A stretch of 64,000 nt of DNA from Streptomyces cacaoi (GTDB lineage Bacteria > Actinomycetota > Actinomycetes > Streptomycetales > Streptomycetaceae): assembly GCF_006539165.1 (NCBI RefSeq), contig NZ_BJMM01000007.1:186001-250000 (forward strand). Direction: 5' to 3'. Each line of letters starts with the position of its first letter. The first letter of the stretch is position 1. Below, piece by piece: positions 53,830-61,209 of this stretch. Made by a program: the position numbers and the translations under genes. Below the pieces are notes generated by a model that saw nothing but the letters and a program-made list of their open reading frames with translations, ran no database searches and was not told the DNA's origin.

Positions 53830-55692
53830 TCACCCGTGCCGGTGGCCCTTCTCCCGCAGCTGTGTCTTGACCACCTTTCCGCTCGCGTTGCGCGGCAGTT
53901 CGCGGACGAACTCGACCTCCTGGGGCACCTTGTAGTTGGCCATCTCGCGCCGTGCCCAGGCGATGAGTTCCTCAGCTGTGACGCCCGCCCCGGCCCGGCG
54001 CACGGCATACGCCTTGCCGGCCTCGCCCAGCCGCGGGTGCGGGACGCCGACGACGGCCACCTCGGTGATGTCCGGGTGCCGGGCCAGCAGTTGCTCGATC
54101 TCGGCGGGGTAGGCGTTGAAGCCGCCGACGATGAACATGTCCTTGAGCCGGTCGGTGATGCGCAGATTGCCCTCGCCGTCCAACACGCCCACGTCGCCGG
54201 TACGCAGCCATCCGTCGGCGGTGAACGCCTCTGCTGTGGCCTCCGGTTCCTCGAAGTAGCCGGTCATGACGTGGTAGCCGCGCACCAGGACCTCGCCGGG
54301 CTCCCCCGGCGGCAGCGGGGCGCCGTCGGGGCCCACGGTCCGCACCTCGGTACCGGGGATCGCCCGGCCGGATGTTCCGGCGACGACCTCGGGCGGATCT
54401 CCTCGGCGGCACATGGTGACGGTCCCGCAGGCTTCCGTGAGCCCGTACGCGGTCACCACGTCGCGCACGCCGAGTTCGCCGCGCAGCCGCTCGACGAGCG
54501 TGAGCGGGACGACGGCGGCACCGGTGACCACCAGGCGCAGCGCCGAGAGGTCGTACGTGCGGCGCGCGGGGTGGTCCAGGAGCGCCTGGTGCAGGTTGGG
54601 CGGCCCGGGCAGCACGCTGACCCGTTCCGTCGCCAGATGGGCGAGGGCGGTCTCCGCGCTGAAGACGGGCTGGGGGATCATCGTCGCGCCGCGCAGCAGA
54701 CAGGCGATGATCCCGGCCTTGTACCCGAAGGTGTGGAAGAACGGGTTGACGATGAGGTAGCGGTCGTCCGCGTCCAGTCCGGCGAGTGCGCTCCAGGTGC
54801 GGTACACGCGCAGGGTCTGGCCGTGGGTGACGACGGCCCCCTTGGGGTGGCCCGTGGTGCCCGAGGTGAAGGTGATGTCGGAGGGCGTGTCGGCGGTGAC
54901 GGCGCCCGCGCGGCGGCGTACGCGTGCGGCGGGTGTCCCGTCGCCGGCGTCGAGGAAGTCGGGCCAGCTGCGGAAGCCGGCGGGTGCGTCGTGGGCGAGG
55001 ACCACCACGTCCCGCAGATGCGGAAGTCCCGGCAGCGGCCCCTCCCCGTCGCCCTCGGCCGTCGCGCGGCGCAGGGAGGCGACGTAGGACGTGCCGAGGA
55101 AGGTCCCGGTGACGAACAGCAGCCGGGCCCGGGTGCGGCGCAGCACATAGGCCGCTTCCGCGCCCTTGAAGCGGGTGTTGAGCGGCACCAGGACGGCCCC
55201 CGCCGTGACGGCGCCGAGGGCCGAGACGATCCAGTCGAGGGTGTTCGGCGCCCACACGGCCACCCGGTCGCCGGGTTCGACTCCCGTGGCGATGCAGGCG
55301 GCCGCCGCCCGTTCCACACGTGCGGCCAGCTCCCTCCAGTCGATACGGGTGCGTCCCTCGACGACGGCCTCGCGGGCGCCGTACCGGTCGGCGGCGTACC
55401 GCACGAGCTGCGGGACGGTGCACAGCTGTGCAAGCGATACCTCGTCCCCTGCCGCATCCGCCGCGGGGGGCGACAGCTGTGCGGACACGGATCCGGTGCC
55501 GCCGGTTCCGGAACGGGCCGCCGCCGGTGCGCCGTCCGCCGCCAACGTCCCCTCGTCCGGCGGTGGTTCGGCGGCTGCCGCCGGTCGTGCCGCACCCTCG
55601 GGGCCTCTCACCGCCGAGGTGCCGTGCCGTGCCGCCCCCGTGCCCGTCCCGGCGCCGGACGGCGGTTCCGGTGGTGTGTCCGTGGTGTTCAC
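53830..55692 (-). CDS. Acyl-CoA ligase (AMP-dependent, FadD3-like)
   Basis: A 620-residue adenylate-forming enzyme. An 85-residue Ala/Pro/Gly-rich leader is unusual. The core includes DITFTSGTTGHPKGAVVTHG near residue 260 (AMP/P-loop), YGLTEACGTVTM, GWLRTGDVGVLDGEGNLRITDR near residue 500 and the catalytic Lys in RNASGKVVKTQL at the C-terminus. It should activate a carboxylic acid to its CoA thioester; the closest type I recognise is FadD3 of steroid-ring catabolism. The start is GTG 55692 with GGAGG. The minus-strand promoter CTGACA-N17-TAATCT and operator site 3 lie upstream. Confidence 0.9.
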   Translation of the reverse strand: MNTTDTPPEPPSGAGTGTGAARHGTSAVRGPEGAARPAAAAEPPPDEGTLAADGAPAAARSGTGGTGSVSAQLSPPAADAAGDEVSLAQLCTVPQLVRYAADRYGAREAVVEGRTRIDWRELAARVERAAAACIATGVEPGDRVAVWAPNTLDWIVSALGAVTAGAVLVPLNTRFKGAEAAYVLRRTRARLLFVTGTFLGTSYVASLRRATAEGDGEGPLPGLPHLRDVVVLAHDAPAGFRSWPDFLDAGDGTPAARVRRRAGAVTADTPSDITFTSGTTGHPKGAVVTHGQTLRVYRTWSALAGLDADDRYLIVNPFFHTFGYKAGIIACLLRGATMIPQPVFSAETALAHLATERVSVLPGPPNLHQALLDHPARRTYDLSALRLVVTGAAVVPLTLVERLRGELGVRDVVTAYGLTEACGTVTMCRRGDPPEVVAGTSGRAIPGTEVRTVGPDGAPLPPGEPGEVLVRGYHVMTGYFEEPEATAEAFTADGWLRTGDVGVLDGEGNLRITDRLKDMFIVGGFNAYPAEIEQLLARHPDITEVAVVGVPHPRLGEAGKAYAVRRAGAGVTAEELIAWARREMANYKVPQEVEFVRELPRNASGKVVKTQLREKGHRHG

Positions 55693-55775
55693 CCGGCCTC
55701 CTTCGTCCGCTGCTGCGCGCGGGCCGCCGGGGCGCGTCGGTGCCGTCCCGGGACGAACTGCTCCTCCCGCACTAG

Positions 55776-55817
55776 CTGACTACCCGTCAGATTAGCTGTA
55801 GCCTCGCGCACTGTCAG
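55776..55817. promoter_or_regulatory. Divergent promoters over CTGAC-N5-GTCAG operator, site 3
   Basis: Operator CTGACTACCCGTCAG at 55776-55790. Plus strand: -35 CTGACT (55776-55781), 17 bases, -10 TAGCCT (55799-55804), toward the thiolase operon. Minus strand: -35 CTGACA (55817-55812), 17 bases, -10 TAATCT (55794-55789), toward the ligase gene. One bound repressor would cover the -35 of one promoter and the -10 of the other. Confidence 0.68.
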
Positions 55818-55891
55818 CGGCCGTGCACCCGCGACGCGGGCTCCGGACGCGCGAGAGATGCCCGACGGACGGACCACACCGGAGGTATCCG

Positions 55892-57031
55892 ATGAAGGAC
55901 GCCGCAGCGATCGTCGGCATCGGCCAGACGCCGTTCGCCAAACACCTGCCCGAAGCCGAGAAGACCCTGGCCTGCCGCGCCGTGCTCGACGCGCTCGACG
56001 ACGCGGGCATAGCACCCTCGGAGGTGGACGCCTTCGCCTCGTACACGATGGAGGAGACCGAGGAGGTGGAGGTCGCCAAGGCCATCGGCGCCGGCGATGT
56101 GACGTTCTTCTCCAAGGTCGGTTACGGGGGCGGCGGTTCGTGCGCCACCGTGGCGCACCTCGCCGCCGCGATCGCCACCGGCCAGGCGACCGTCGGCGTC
56201 GCCTGGCGCTCCCGCAAGCGCGGCTCGGGAGCGCGCCCGTGGCGCAACACACAGCAACAGCTGCCGACGCCCGCGCAGTGGACCCGGCCCTTCGGTCTGC
56301 TGCGCCCGGTGGACGAGATCGCCATGCTGACCCGCCGCTACATGCACGAATTCGGCGTCAGCCGCGACCACTTGTTCAACGTCGCGCTGGCCTGCCGCAA
56401 CCGCGCCAACCAGAACCCGGCCGCGATGATGTACGAACGCCCCCTGACGCGCGAGATGTACATGACGGCACGGTGGATCAGCGAACCGCTGTGCCTGTAC
56501 GACAACTGCCTGGAGACCGACGGTGCGCTCGCCTGCGTCGTCGTCTCCGCCGACCGTGCCCGCGACTGCCGCCGGCGTCCCGTGCTCGTCCACTCCGCGG
56601 CGCAGGGGATGCCGGCCCAGCACCACGGCATGGTCAACTACTGGTGCGACGACCCGCTGGAGGGCCCGGCCTGGACGGCGGCACGCCGGCTCTGGGAGGG
56701 CGCCGATCTGCGTCCACAGGATGTGGACGTCGCCCAGATCTACGACGCGTTCACCGCTCTCGTCCCGCTGTCCCTGGAGGGCTACGGCTTCTGCGGACGC
56801 GGCGAGGGCGGGGCGTTCACCGAGGGCGGGGCGCTGGAGATCGGCGGACGGCTGCCCCTCAACACCGGGGGCGGCGGCCTCAGCGAGGCGTATGTGCACG
56901 GCTTCAACCTGATCAACGAAGGCGTCCGCCAGCTGCGCGGCACCTCCACCGCCCAGGTGCCCGACGCCTCGACCTGCCTCGTCACCGCCGGCGAAGGCGT
57001 GCCCACCTCCGCACTGCTGCTGAGGAGTTGA
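55892..57031 (+). CDS. Ltp/SCP2-type thiolase-like (probable lipid-transfer aldolase subunit)
   Basis: A 379-residue thiolase-superfamily protein. It starts AAIVGIGQTPFAKH. The glycine-rich segment is KVGYGGGGSCATVAHLAAAIATGQ near residue 72. The C-terminus reads LNTGGGGLSEAYVHGFNLINEGVRQL in place of the GHP-G-TG motif of true thiolases. That change is typical of the Ltp2-like group, which with a DUF35 partner forms retro-aldolases cleaving side chains from CoA intermediates. The DUF35 gene follows 3 bases later. ATG 55892 is preceded by GGAGG. Carbon-carbon cleavage by this pair is inference. Confidence 0.82.
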   Translation: MKDAAAIVGIGQTPFAKHLPEAEKTLACRAVLDALDDAGIAPSEVDAFASYTMEETEEVEVAKAIGAGDVTFFSKVGYGGGGSCATVAHLAAAIATGQATVGVAWRSRKRGSGARPWRNTQQQLPTPAQWTRPFGLLRPVDEIAMLTRRYMHEFGVSRDHLFNVALACRNRANQNPAAMMYERPLTREMYMTARWISEPLCLYDNCLETDGALACVVVSADRARDCRRRPVLVHSAAQGMPAQHHGMVNYWCDDPLEGPAWTAARRLWEGADLRPQDVDVAQIYDAFTALVPLSLEGYGFCGRGEGGAFTEGGALEIGGRLPLNTGGGGLSEAYVHGFNLINEGVRQLRGTSTAQVPDASTCLVTAGEGVPTSALLLRS

Positions 57032-57034
57032 CCC

Positions 57035-57613
57035 ATGGCGACGCATCCGAAGAGCACCCGGACATCTGTACCCGCACAGCAGACCGCGCGGAAGGACGGC
57101 GCACCGGCGGCCGGCCCGGACGCTTCCGGCCGCACCGGCGCCACGGCTTCCGGCCCACAGCTGCGCACCCAGTCCGACAACGGCCTGCTGCTGCCCGTAC
57201 CGGACGAGGACGGAGCGCCGTTCTGGGAGTACGCGGCACGCGGCGAACTGCGCGTGCAGTCCTGCGCCGACTGCGGAGAGCTGCGCTTCCCGCCGCGCCC
57301 CTGCTGCCCCCGCTGCCAGTCGTTCGCGGACAGCTGGGAGCGGATGAGCGGCCGCGGCCGCATCTGGTCCTACGTACTGCCGCATCCCCCGCTGCTGCCC
57401 GCGTACGCCGAACAGGCGCCCTACAACGCCGTGCTGGTGGAGCTGTCCGAAGCCCCGGGGATCCGGCTGGCCGGCAACGTCGTCGCCGCACCGGACGCCG
57501 CCCTGGACTCCGTCGACCCGGCGAAGCTGCGCATCGGAGCGCCCGTCAAAGCCGTCTTCCACGAGATGGCCCCCGGAACGACCGTGCCGCGCTGGCTCCT
57601 GGAGCGGCCGTGA
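57035..57613 (+). CDS. Zn-ribbon OB-fold protein (DUF35)
   Basis: A 192-residue DUF35 protein. A disordered start of about 55 residues is followed by FWEYAARGELRVQSCADCGELRFPPRPCCPRC, giving CxxC-x14-CxxC rubredoxin-like zinc ligands near residues 76-95. An OB fold (GRIWSYVLPHPP to VKAVFHEM) follows. DUF35 proteins form heteromers with thiolase-like Ltp proteins and bind the acyl-CoA. The 3-base spacing to the thiolase-like gene supports such a complex. The stop overlaps the next start. Confidence 0.9.
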   Translation: MATHPKSTRTSVPAQQTARKDGAPAAGPDASGRTGATASGPQLRTQSDNGLLLPVPDEDGAPFWEYAARGELRVQSCADCGELRFPPRPCCPRCQSFADSWERMSGRGRIWSYVLPHPPLLPAYAEQAPYNAVLVELSEAPGIRLAGNVVAAPDAALDSVDPAKLRIGAPVKAVFHEMAPGTTVPRWLLERP

Positions 57614-58452
57614 CCATCCGCACCTCGACGCGGGACGGCGTCGCCACCGTGGTCCTCGACCGGCCCGAGAAGCACAACGCGCTCGACCTCGACGACGCGG
57701 CCGCCCTGGCGGACGCCTGGCGCGCGCTCCGGGCCGACCCGGCCGTGCGCGCCGCCGTGGTCACCGGCGCCGGCGGCAAGGCGTTCACCACCGGCATGGA
57801 CCGCTCCGCGATGACCGGCGACGACGCCCCCGCCCAGCCGCACTCGCCCTACTCCCTCGACGACCCGCTGCTGCGCATCGGCCCCAAGGCCAACGACCTG
57901 TGGATCCCCGTCGTCGCCGCCGTCGAGGGCATGGCCTGCGGCGGAGCCTTCTATCTGCTCGGCGAGGCCGAATTCCTCGTCGCCACCGAGGAGTCCACGT
58001 TCTTCGACCCGCACACGACGTACGGCATGGTCAGCGCCTACGAGGCCATGGCCATGGCACAGCGGATGCCGCACGGCGAGGTGGCCCGGATGGCCTTGAT
58101 GGGCACAGCCGAGCGGCTCTCCGGACGCCGCGCCTACGAGACGGGCCTGGTGTCCGAACTGGCTCCGCCGGGGCAGGCGCTGGAGCACGCGCTGCGGTGC
58201 GCCCGTGTGCTGGCCTCCTATCCGCCCGAGGCCGTGCAGGGCACCGTCCGCGCCCTGTGGGCCACCAAGGAGGCCGCCCGCGCCGGGGCCATGGCCCTCG
58301 CCCCGCAGCTGATCGCCCTCGGCAATCTGCCGCCCGACAGCCAGGCCACGCTCTTCGGACGGCGGGCCCGGCAGGACCGGCCACCGGTCCGGGAGAGCAG
58401 AGCGCACCCACCGGACCAGCCGGACACGGACGGCGGGAAGAGGCACAGCTGA
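57610..58452 (+). CDS. Enoyl-CoA hydratase/isomerase (crotonase family)
   Basis: A 280-residue crotonase. TVVLDRPEKHNALDLDDAAALADAW at the start, VTGAGGKAFTTGMD near residue 58 (first oxyanion strand) and AAVEGMACGGAFYLLGEAEFLVAT near residue 102 (second oxyanion helix) are all present. ESTFFDPHTTYGMVS is where one catalytic acid is expected, but the canonical second Glu is not obvious. It hydrates or isomerises enoyl-CoA intermediates. GTG 57610 overlaps the DUF35 stop by 4 bases (GTGA), so translation is coupled. The last 30 residues are polar and low-complexity. Confidence 0.9.
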   Translation: MTIRTSTRDGVATVVLDRPEKHNALDLDDAAALADAWRALRADPAVRAAVVTGAGGKAFTTGMDRSAMTGDDAPAQPHSPYSLDDPLLRIGPKANDLWIPVVAAVEGMACGGAFYLLGEAEFLVATEESTFFDPHTTYGMVSAYEAMAMAQRMPHGEVARMALMGTAERLSGRRAYETGLVSELAPPGQALEHALRCARVLASYPPEAVQGTVRALWATKEAARAGAMALAPQLIALGNLPPDSQATLFGRRARQDRPPVRESRAHPPDQPDTDGGKRHS

Positions 58453-58593
58453 GCGGACAACCGGGTCCGAGGCGGCCGGTGTCCGTCATCTGTGGACGCC
58501 GCGCGTGCGGCGACATCTGCGGACGGTGAGCCGACGAGGCTTCACGCTTCCCCACCGCTTCCCTGCCGTTCCCCCGGCGCGTCTTCCCTCGCG

Positions 58594-59175
58594 TCAGACG
58601 ACCGAACGCACGACGCAGTCGGTGACCTCGTCCACCTCGGCCGGGTCGCTCATCGGCACCCGCACGCTCCTGGTGGCCTTGCCGCTCACCGTGACCGTCG
58701 CCTCACCGGTGTCGACGGTGGTGCCGGAGGAGCCGCGGAAGTCGACCGTCACCGTGTACGTGCGGCTGCCGGCGGAGGGATTGCGCACCTGCACGGTCGC
58801 GCGGGGCTCCCCCGTGCTCCCCGCGCACCGGGTGACGGTGCCCTTGGCGGAGCTGCCCGAACCGGGTGAGCTGCTGGCGGACCCGGACGAACCGGTGCCG
58901 GAGTGGTACCGGTTGCCGCGGCGGTAGCCGTCCCGGTACCCGTCGTCGTAGCTGCCGGAGGAGCCGCTGCCGAAGTCGCTGTCCGAGCTGCCGGAGCCGC
59001 TGCTGTGGCTGCTGGAACTCTTGCTGCTGCACCCGCCCCCGCCGCCGGACGAGTGGCTCCTGCCGCCGCCCGAGGAGCCCTTGCCGCCGGAGCCGCGCGC
59101 GGGACTGAACCCGCTGAGCGCGAGCAGCACCACCGCGACCGCGGTGAGCAGCTTGATGTGGCGACTCCGGTTCAT
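58594..59175 (-). CDS. Secreted Ser/Gly-rich protein
   Basis: A 193-residue protein with an N-terminal signal (HIKLLTAVAVVLLALSGFSPA). An extreme Ser/Gly-rich stretch follows (residues 28-115, including a DDGYRDGYRRGNRY patch). A C-terminal beta-rich domain of about 75 residues has two Cys (VTRCAGSTG and VTDCVVRS) that could pair. VQVRNPSAGSRTYTVTVDFRG reads like a single Ig-like or FxLYD-type beta sandwich. Function unknown; an exported or surface protein. Confidence 0.72.
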   Translation of the reverse strand: MNRSRHIKLLTAVAVVLLALSGFSPARGSGGKGSSGGGRSHSSGGGGGCSSKSSSSHSSGSGSSDSDFGSGSSGSYDDGYRDGYRRGNRYHSGTGSSGSASSSPGSGSSAKGTVTRCAGSTGEPRATVQVRNPSAGSRTYTVTVDFRGSSGTTVDTGEATVTVSGKATRSVRVPMSDPAEVDEVTDCVVRSVV

Positions 59176-59404
59176 GCCATCCCCCTGTGGTCGACTGCCA
59201 GTGTCTTGTCGCGTTCAGCACAAGCGACATCACCGGGCGGAGACGTCACGGAACGCCGAGAGGTTCCCCTGCCGGGGCACCTCCTCGAACGGATCGGGGC
59301 CCGGCGGCTTCCGATGGCGGGTGCCCGGGCCCCGGCGTAGCGTCGGAAACGGATCACGCACCCGTACGGCGCGGTGACCGGCGCCGGAAAGCGAGGCGAC
59401 AGGA

Positions 59405-60826
59405 ATGATCCGGAACCTTCTCGGGTCGCTGCTCGCCCTCATCGGAGCGGCGGCTGTCGTATGGAGCCCCTTCCGTCCGTGGTACGACGGCCGCCTCGGG
59501 CGTGATTTCCGCCTCGACCAGCTCTTCGAGCCGGGCGGCATCACGGGCTCCGCCGCCGGACTCCTCACCGGCCTCTTCCTGGTGATGCTGGCCGCGGCCG
59601 TGGTGACGGTGCTGGGCGTCCTGATCCGCTCGCGGTATCTGCTGACGGTCGCCGGTGTCCTGGCGCTCGGCTTCACCATTCTGTGGATGGTCCGGCAGGG
59701 CCAGGCAGCAGGCGATCTGTCCGTCGACGGCGCCGGGAACGGGCTCGGGCTCGGCACCGCCCTCGCGTTCGGCGGCAGCCTCCTCCTGCTGCTCGCCGCA
59801 GCCGTCATGAGCGGCCACCGGACGGCCGCCCGACGGCGCTCCCAGCGGCTCGACACCGAGCGCGGCGAACAGCGCGTCTACGAGCCGTACGGCGAAGTGC
59901 CGCACCCCGGCGAGCCGTACACCCCGCAGCCGCCGCCCGGAGAGCCCTACCCCCCGGCTCCCGCCACACCTCCGTCCGGTCCGTACGGCGGCCCCCGCCC
60001 CGGTGAGCAGCCGTACGGCGCCGAGCCCCGCCCTGGGGAGCCCTACGGCACCGGAACGCAGCAGAACGCCGCCTACCGCCCCGCGCCCCCGCCGGAGGAT
60101 CCCTACGGCACGACGGCGGGCGCGCCCCACGGGACCGGGCCGCAGCAGACCGCGCCCTACCGTCCCGTGCCCCAGTCGGCCGAGCCCTGGGGCGCCCGCC
60201 CTGCGGAGTCCCCGGCCGCAGGACCGCACGGCTCCGCCCCGCGGCCGGGGGACCCCTACGACACCGAGCACCGCCCCGGCGAGCCCTACGGCACACCGCC
60301 CGAGGGCACCCCGGCCTACGGCGCTCCGTCCGGGCCCGCCCCGTCCTACAGCACCCGTCAGAGCCTTTCCTGGCCCTACGGCAGCCGGCCGGAGCCCGCC
60401 CCGCCCCACGGCCCGGAGACCGGCCCCGGTGAACGCCCGGGAGGTGCGGGGGAGGCCGGGCAGCCGGCCGCACCGGCGGACCGGCCGCCCCGGCCCGTCC
60501 CACCGTCCGCCGCCGTGCCCTACGGCAGGGAGCCCCGGCCCACCGTCACCGGGCCGGCAGCCTGGCCCCGGGCGACGTCCGGCACCGAGCCGGAGACTCC
60601 GGCCGAGATCACCCAACAGCTGCCCCCGGTTCCCCCGCCGCCCCCGTACAGCCCGGAAGAGGCCCGCGCGGCACAGCAGCGGCCGGAAGGCGAACGTCCG
60701 GGCCGCCAGGAGGGCGAGGAGACCGGCGTGCTCCGACGACTCCGGCACCGGCACCACGACGACAGCGGGACGGGCGAACAGGACGGACAGAGCGGCGGGG
60801 GAGGCGCGGGCAGGAACGCGGCATAG
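59405..60826 (+). CDS. Membrane protein with long Pro/Gly/Tyr-rich tail
   Basis: A 473-residue protein. Four hydrophobic helices lie in the first 135 residues (LLGSLLALIGAAAVVWS; GLLTGLFLVMLAAAVVTVLGV; LLTVAGVLALGFTILWMV; LAFGGSLLLLLAAAVM). A cytoplasmic tail of about 320 residues follows, full of PGEPYG/PYGTxP repeats and ending basic and polar. Function unknown. Tails of this type occur in actinobacterial cell-division and signalling proteins. It lies between the catabolic genes and the AfsK-like gene. Confidence 0.75.
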   Translation: MIRNLLGSLLALIGAAAVVWSPFRPWYDGRLGRDFRLDQLFEPGGITGSAAGLLTGLFLVMLAAAVVTVLGVLIRSRYLLTVAGVLALGFTILWMVRQGQAAGDLSVDGAGNGLGLGTALAFGGSLLLLLAAAVMSGHRTAARRRSQRLDTERGEQRVYEPYGEVPHPGEPYTPQPPPGEPYPPAPATPPSGPYGGPRPGEQPYGAEPRPGEPYGTGTQQNAAYRPAPPPEDPYGTTAGAPHGTGPQQTAPYRPVPQSAEPWGARPAESPAAGPHGSAPRPGDPYDTEHRPGEPYGTPPEGTPAYGAPSGPAPSYSTRQSLSWPYGSRPEPAPPHGPETGPGERPGGAGEAGQPAAPADRPPRPVPPSAAVPYGREPRPTVTGPAAWPRATSGTEPETPAEITQQLPPVPPPPPYSPEEARAAQQRPEGERPGRQEGEETGVLRRLRHRHHDDSGTGEQDGQSGGGGAGRNAA

Positions 60827-61209
60827 CGGCCCCGCCGGGCGTCCGGCAGAGACGCGGAAGCACGCCGACGCGGCAGCCACGAACGCGCATGCCACAGCCC
60901 CGAGTCCACCGGAGCAGGTGCGCGCAATCCGGCCGGGCAGTGGCCGCGATGGGCCGAACTCACGTAGCTGGGAACGAGGCTCGTCCCACCCCCAGGGGGA
61001 AACTCGCGCAGCTGGTGTCGGTCTTCGCCCCGCCACAGACTGAACTCGCCCAGCTGGCAACGGAAAACACGTCACCGACAAGAGCACACGCAGCCGAGGC
61101 GGCACGAAGAGGAAGAGGCTCGCAGCCGGAACGGCACACACAGCCGAGCGGAGAACTCGCGCCGCCGCAGACAGAGCTGCGCGCGGAACTCACCCGGCTG
61201 ACGCGGGCA
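60827..61209. other. Gene-free gap with repeated GAACTC-CAGCTGG elements
   Basis: 383 bases between convergent genes with no credible gene. Elements of the form GAACTCGCNCAGCTGG occur at 60956, 61001 and 61042, with a weaker one at 61186 near the AfsK stop. Their [C/T]AGCTG cores at 60965, 61009 and 61051 are 44 and 42 bases apart. CAGCCG cores continue at 61091, 61123 and 61141. Confidence 0.45.

Noticed and set aside
49781..58452. SARP plus ligase, thiolase and oxidoreductases as an antibiotic cluster
   Set aside because: No PKS, NRPS or other scaffold enzyme is present. The SARP has full AfsR architecture and the enzymes match acyl-CoA catabolism.
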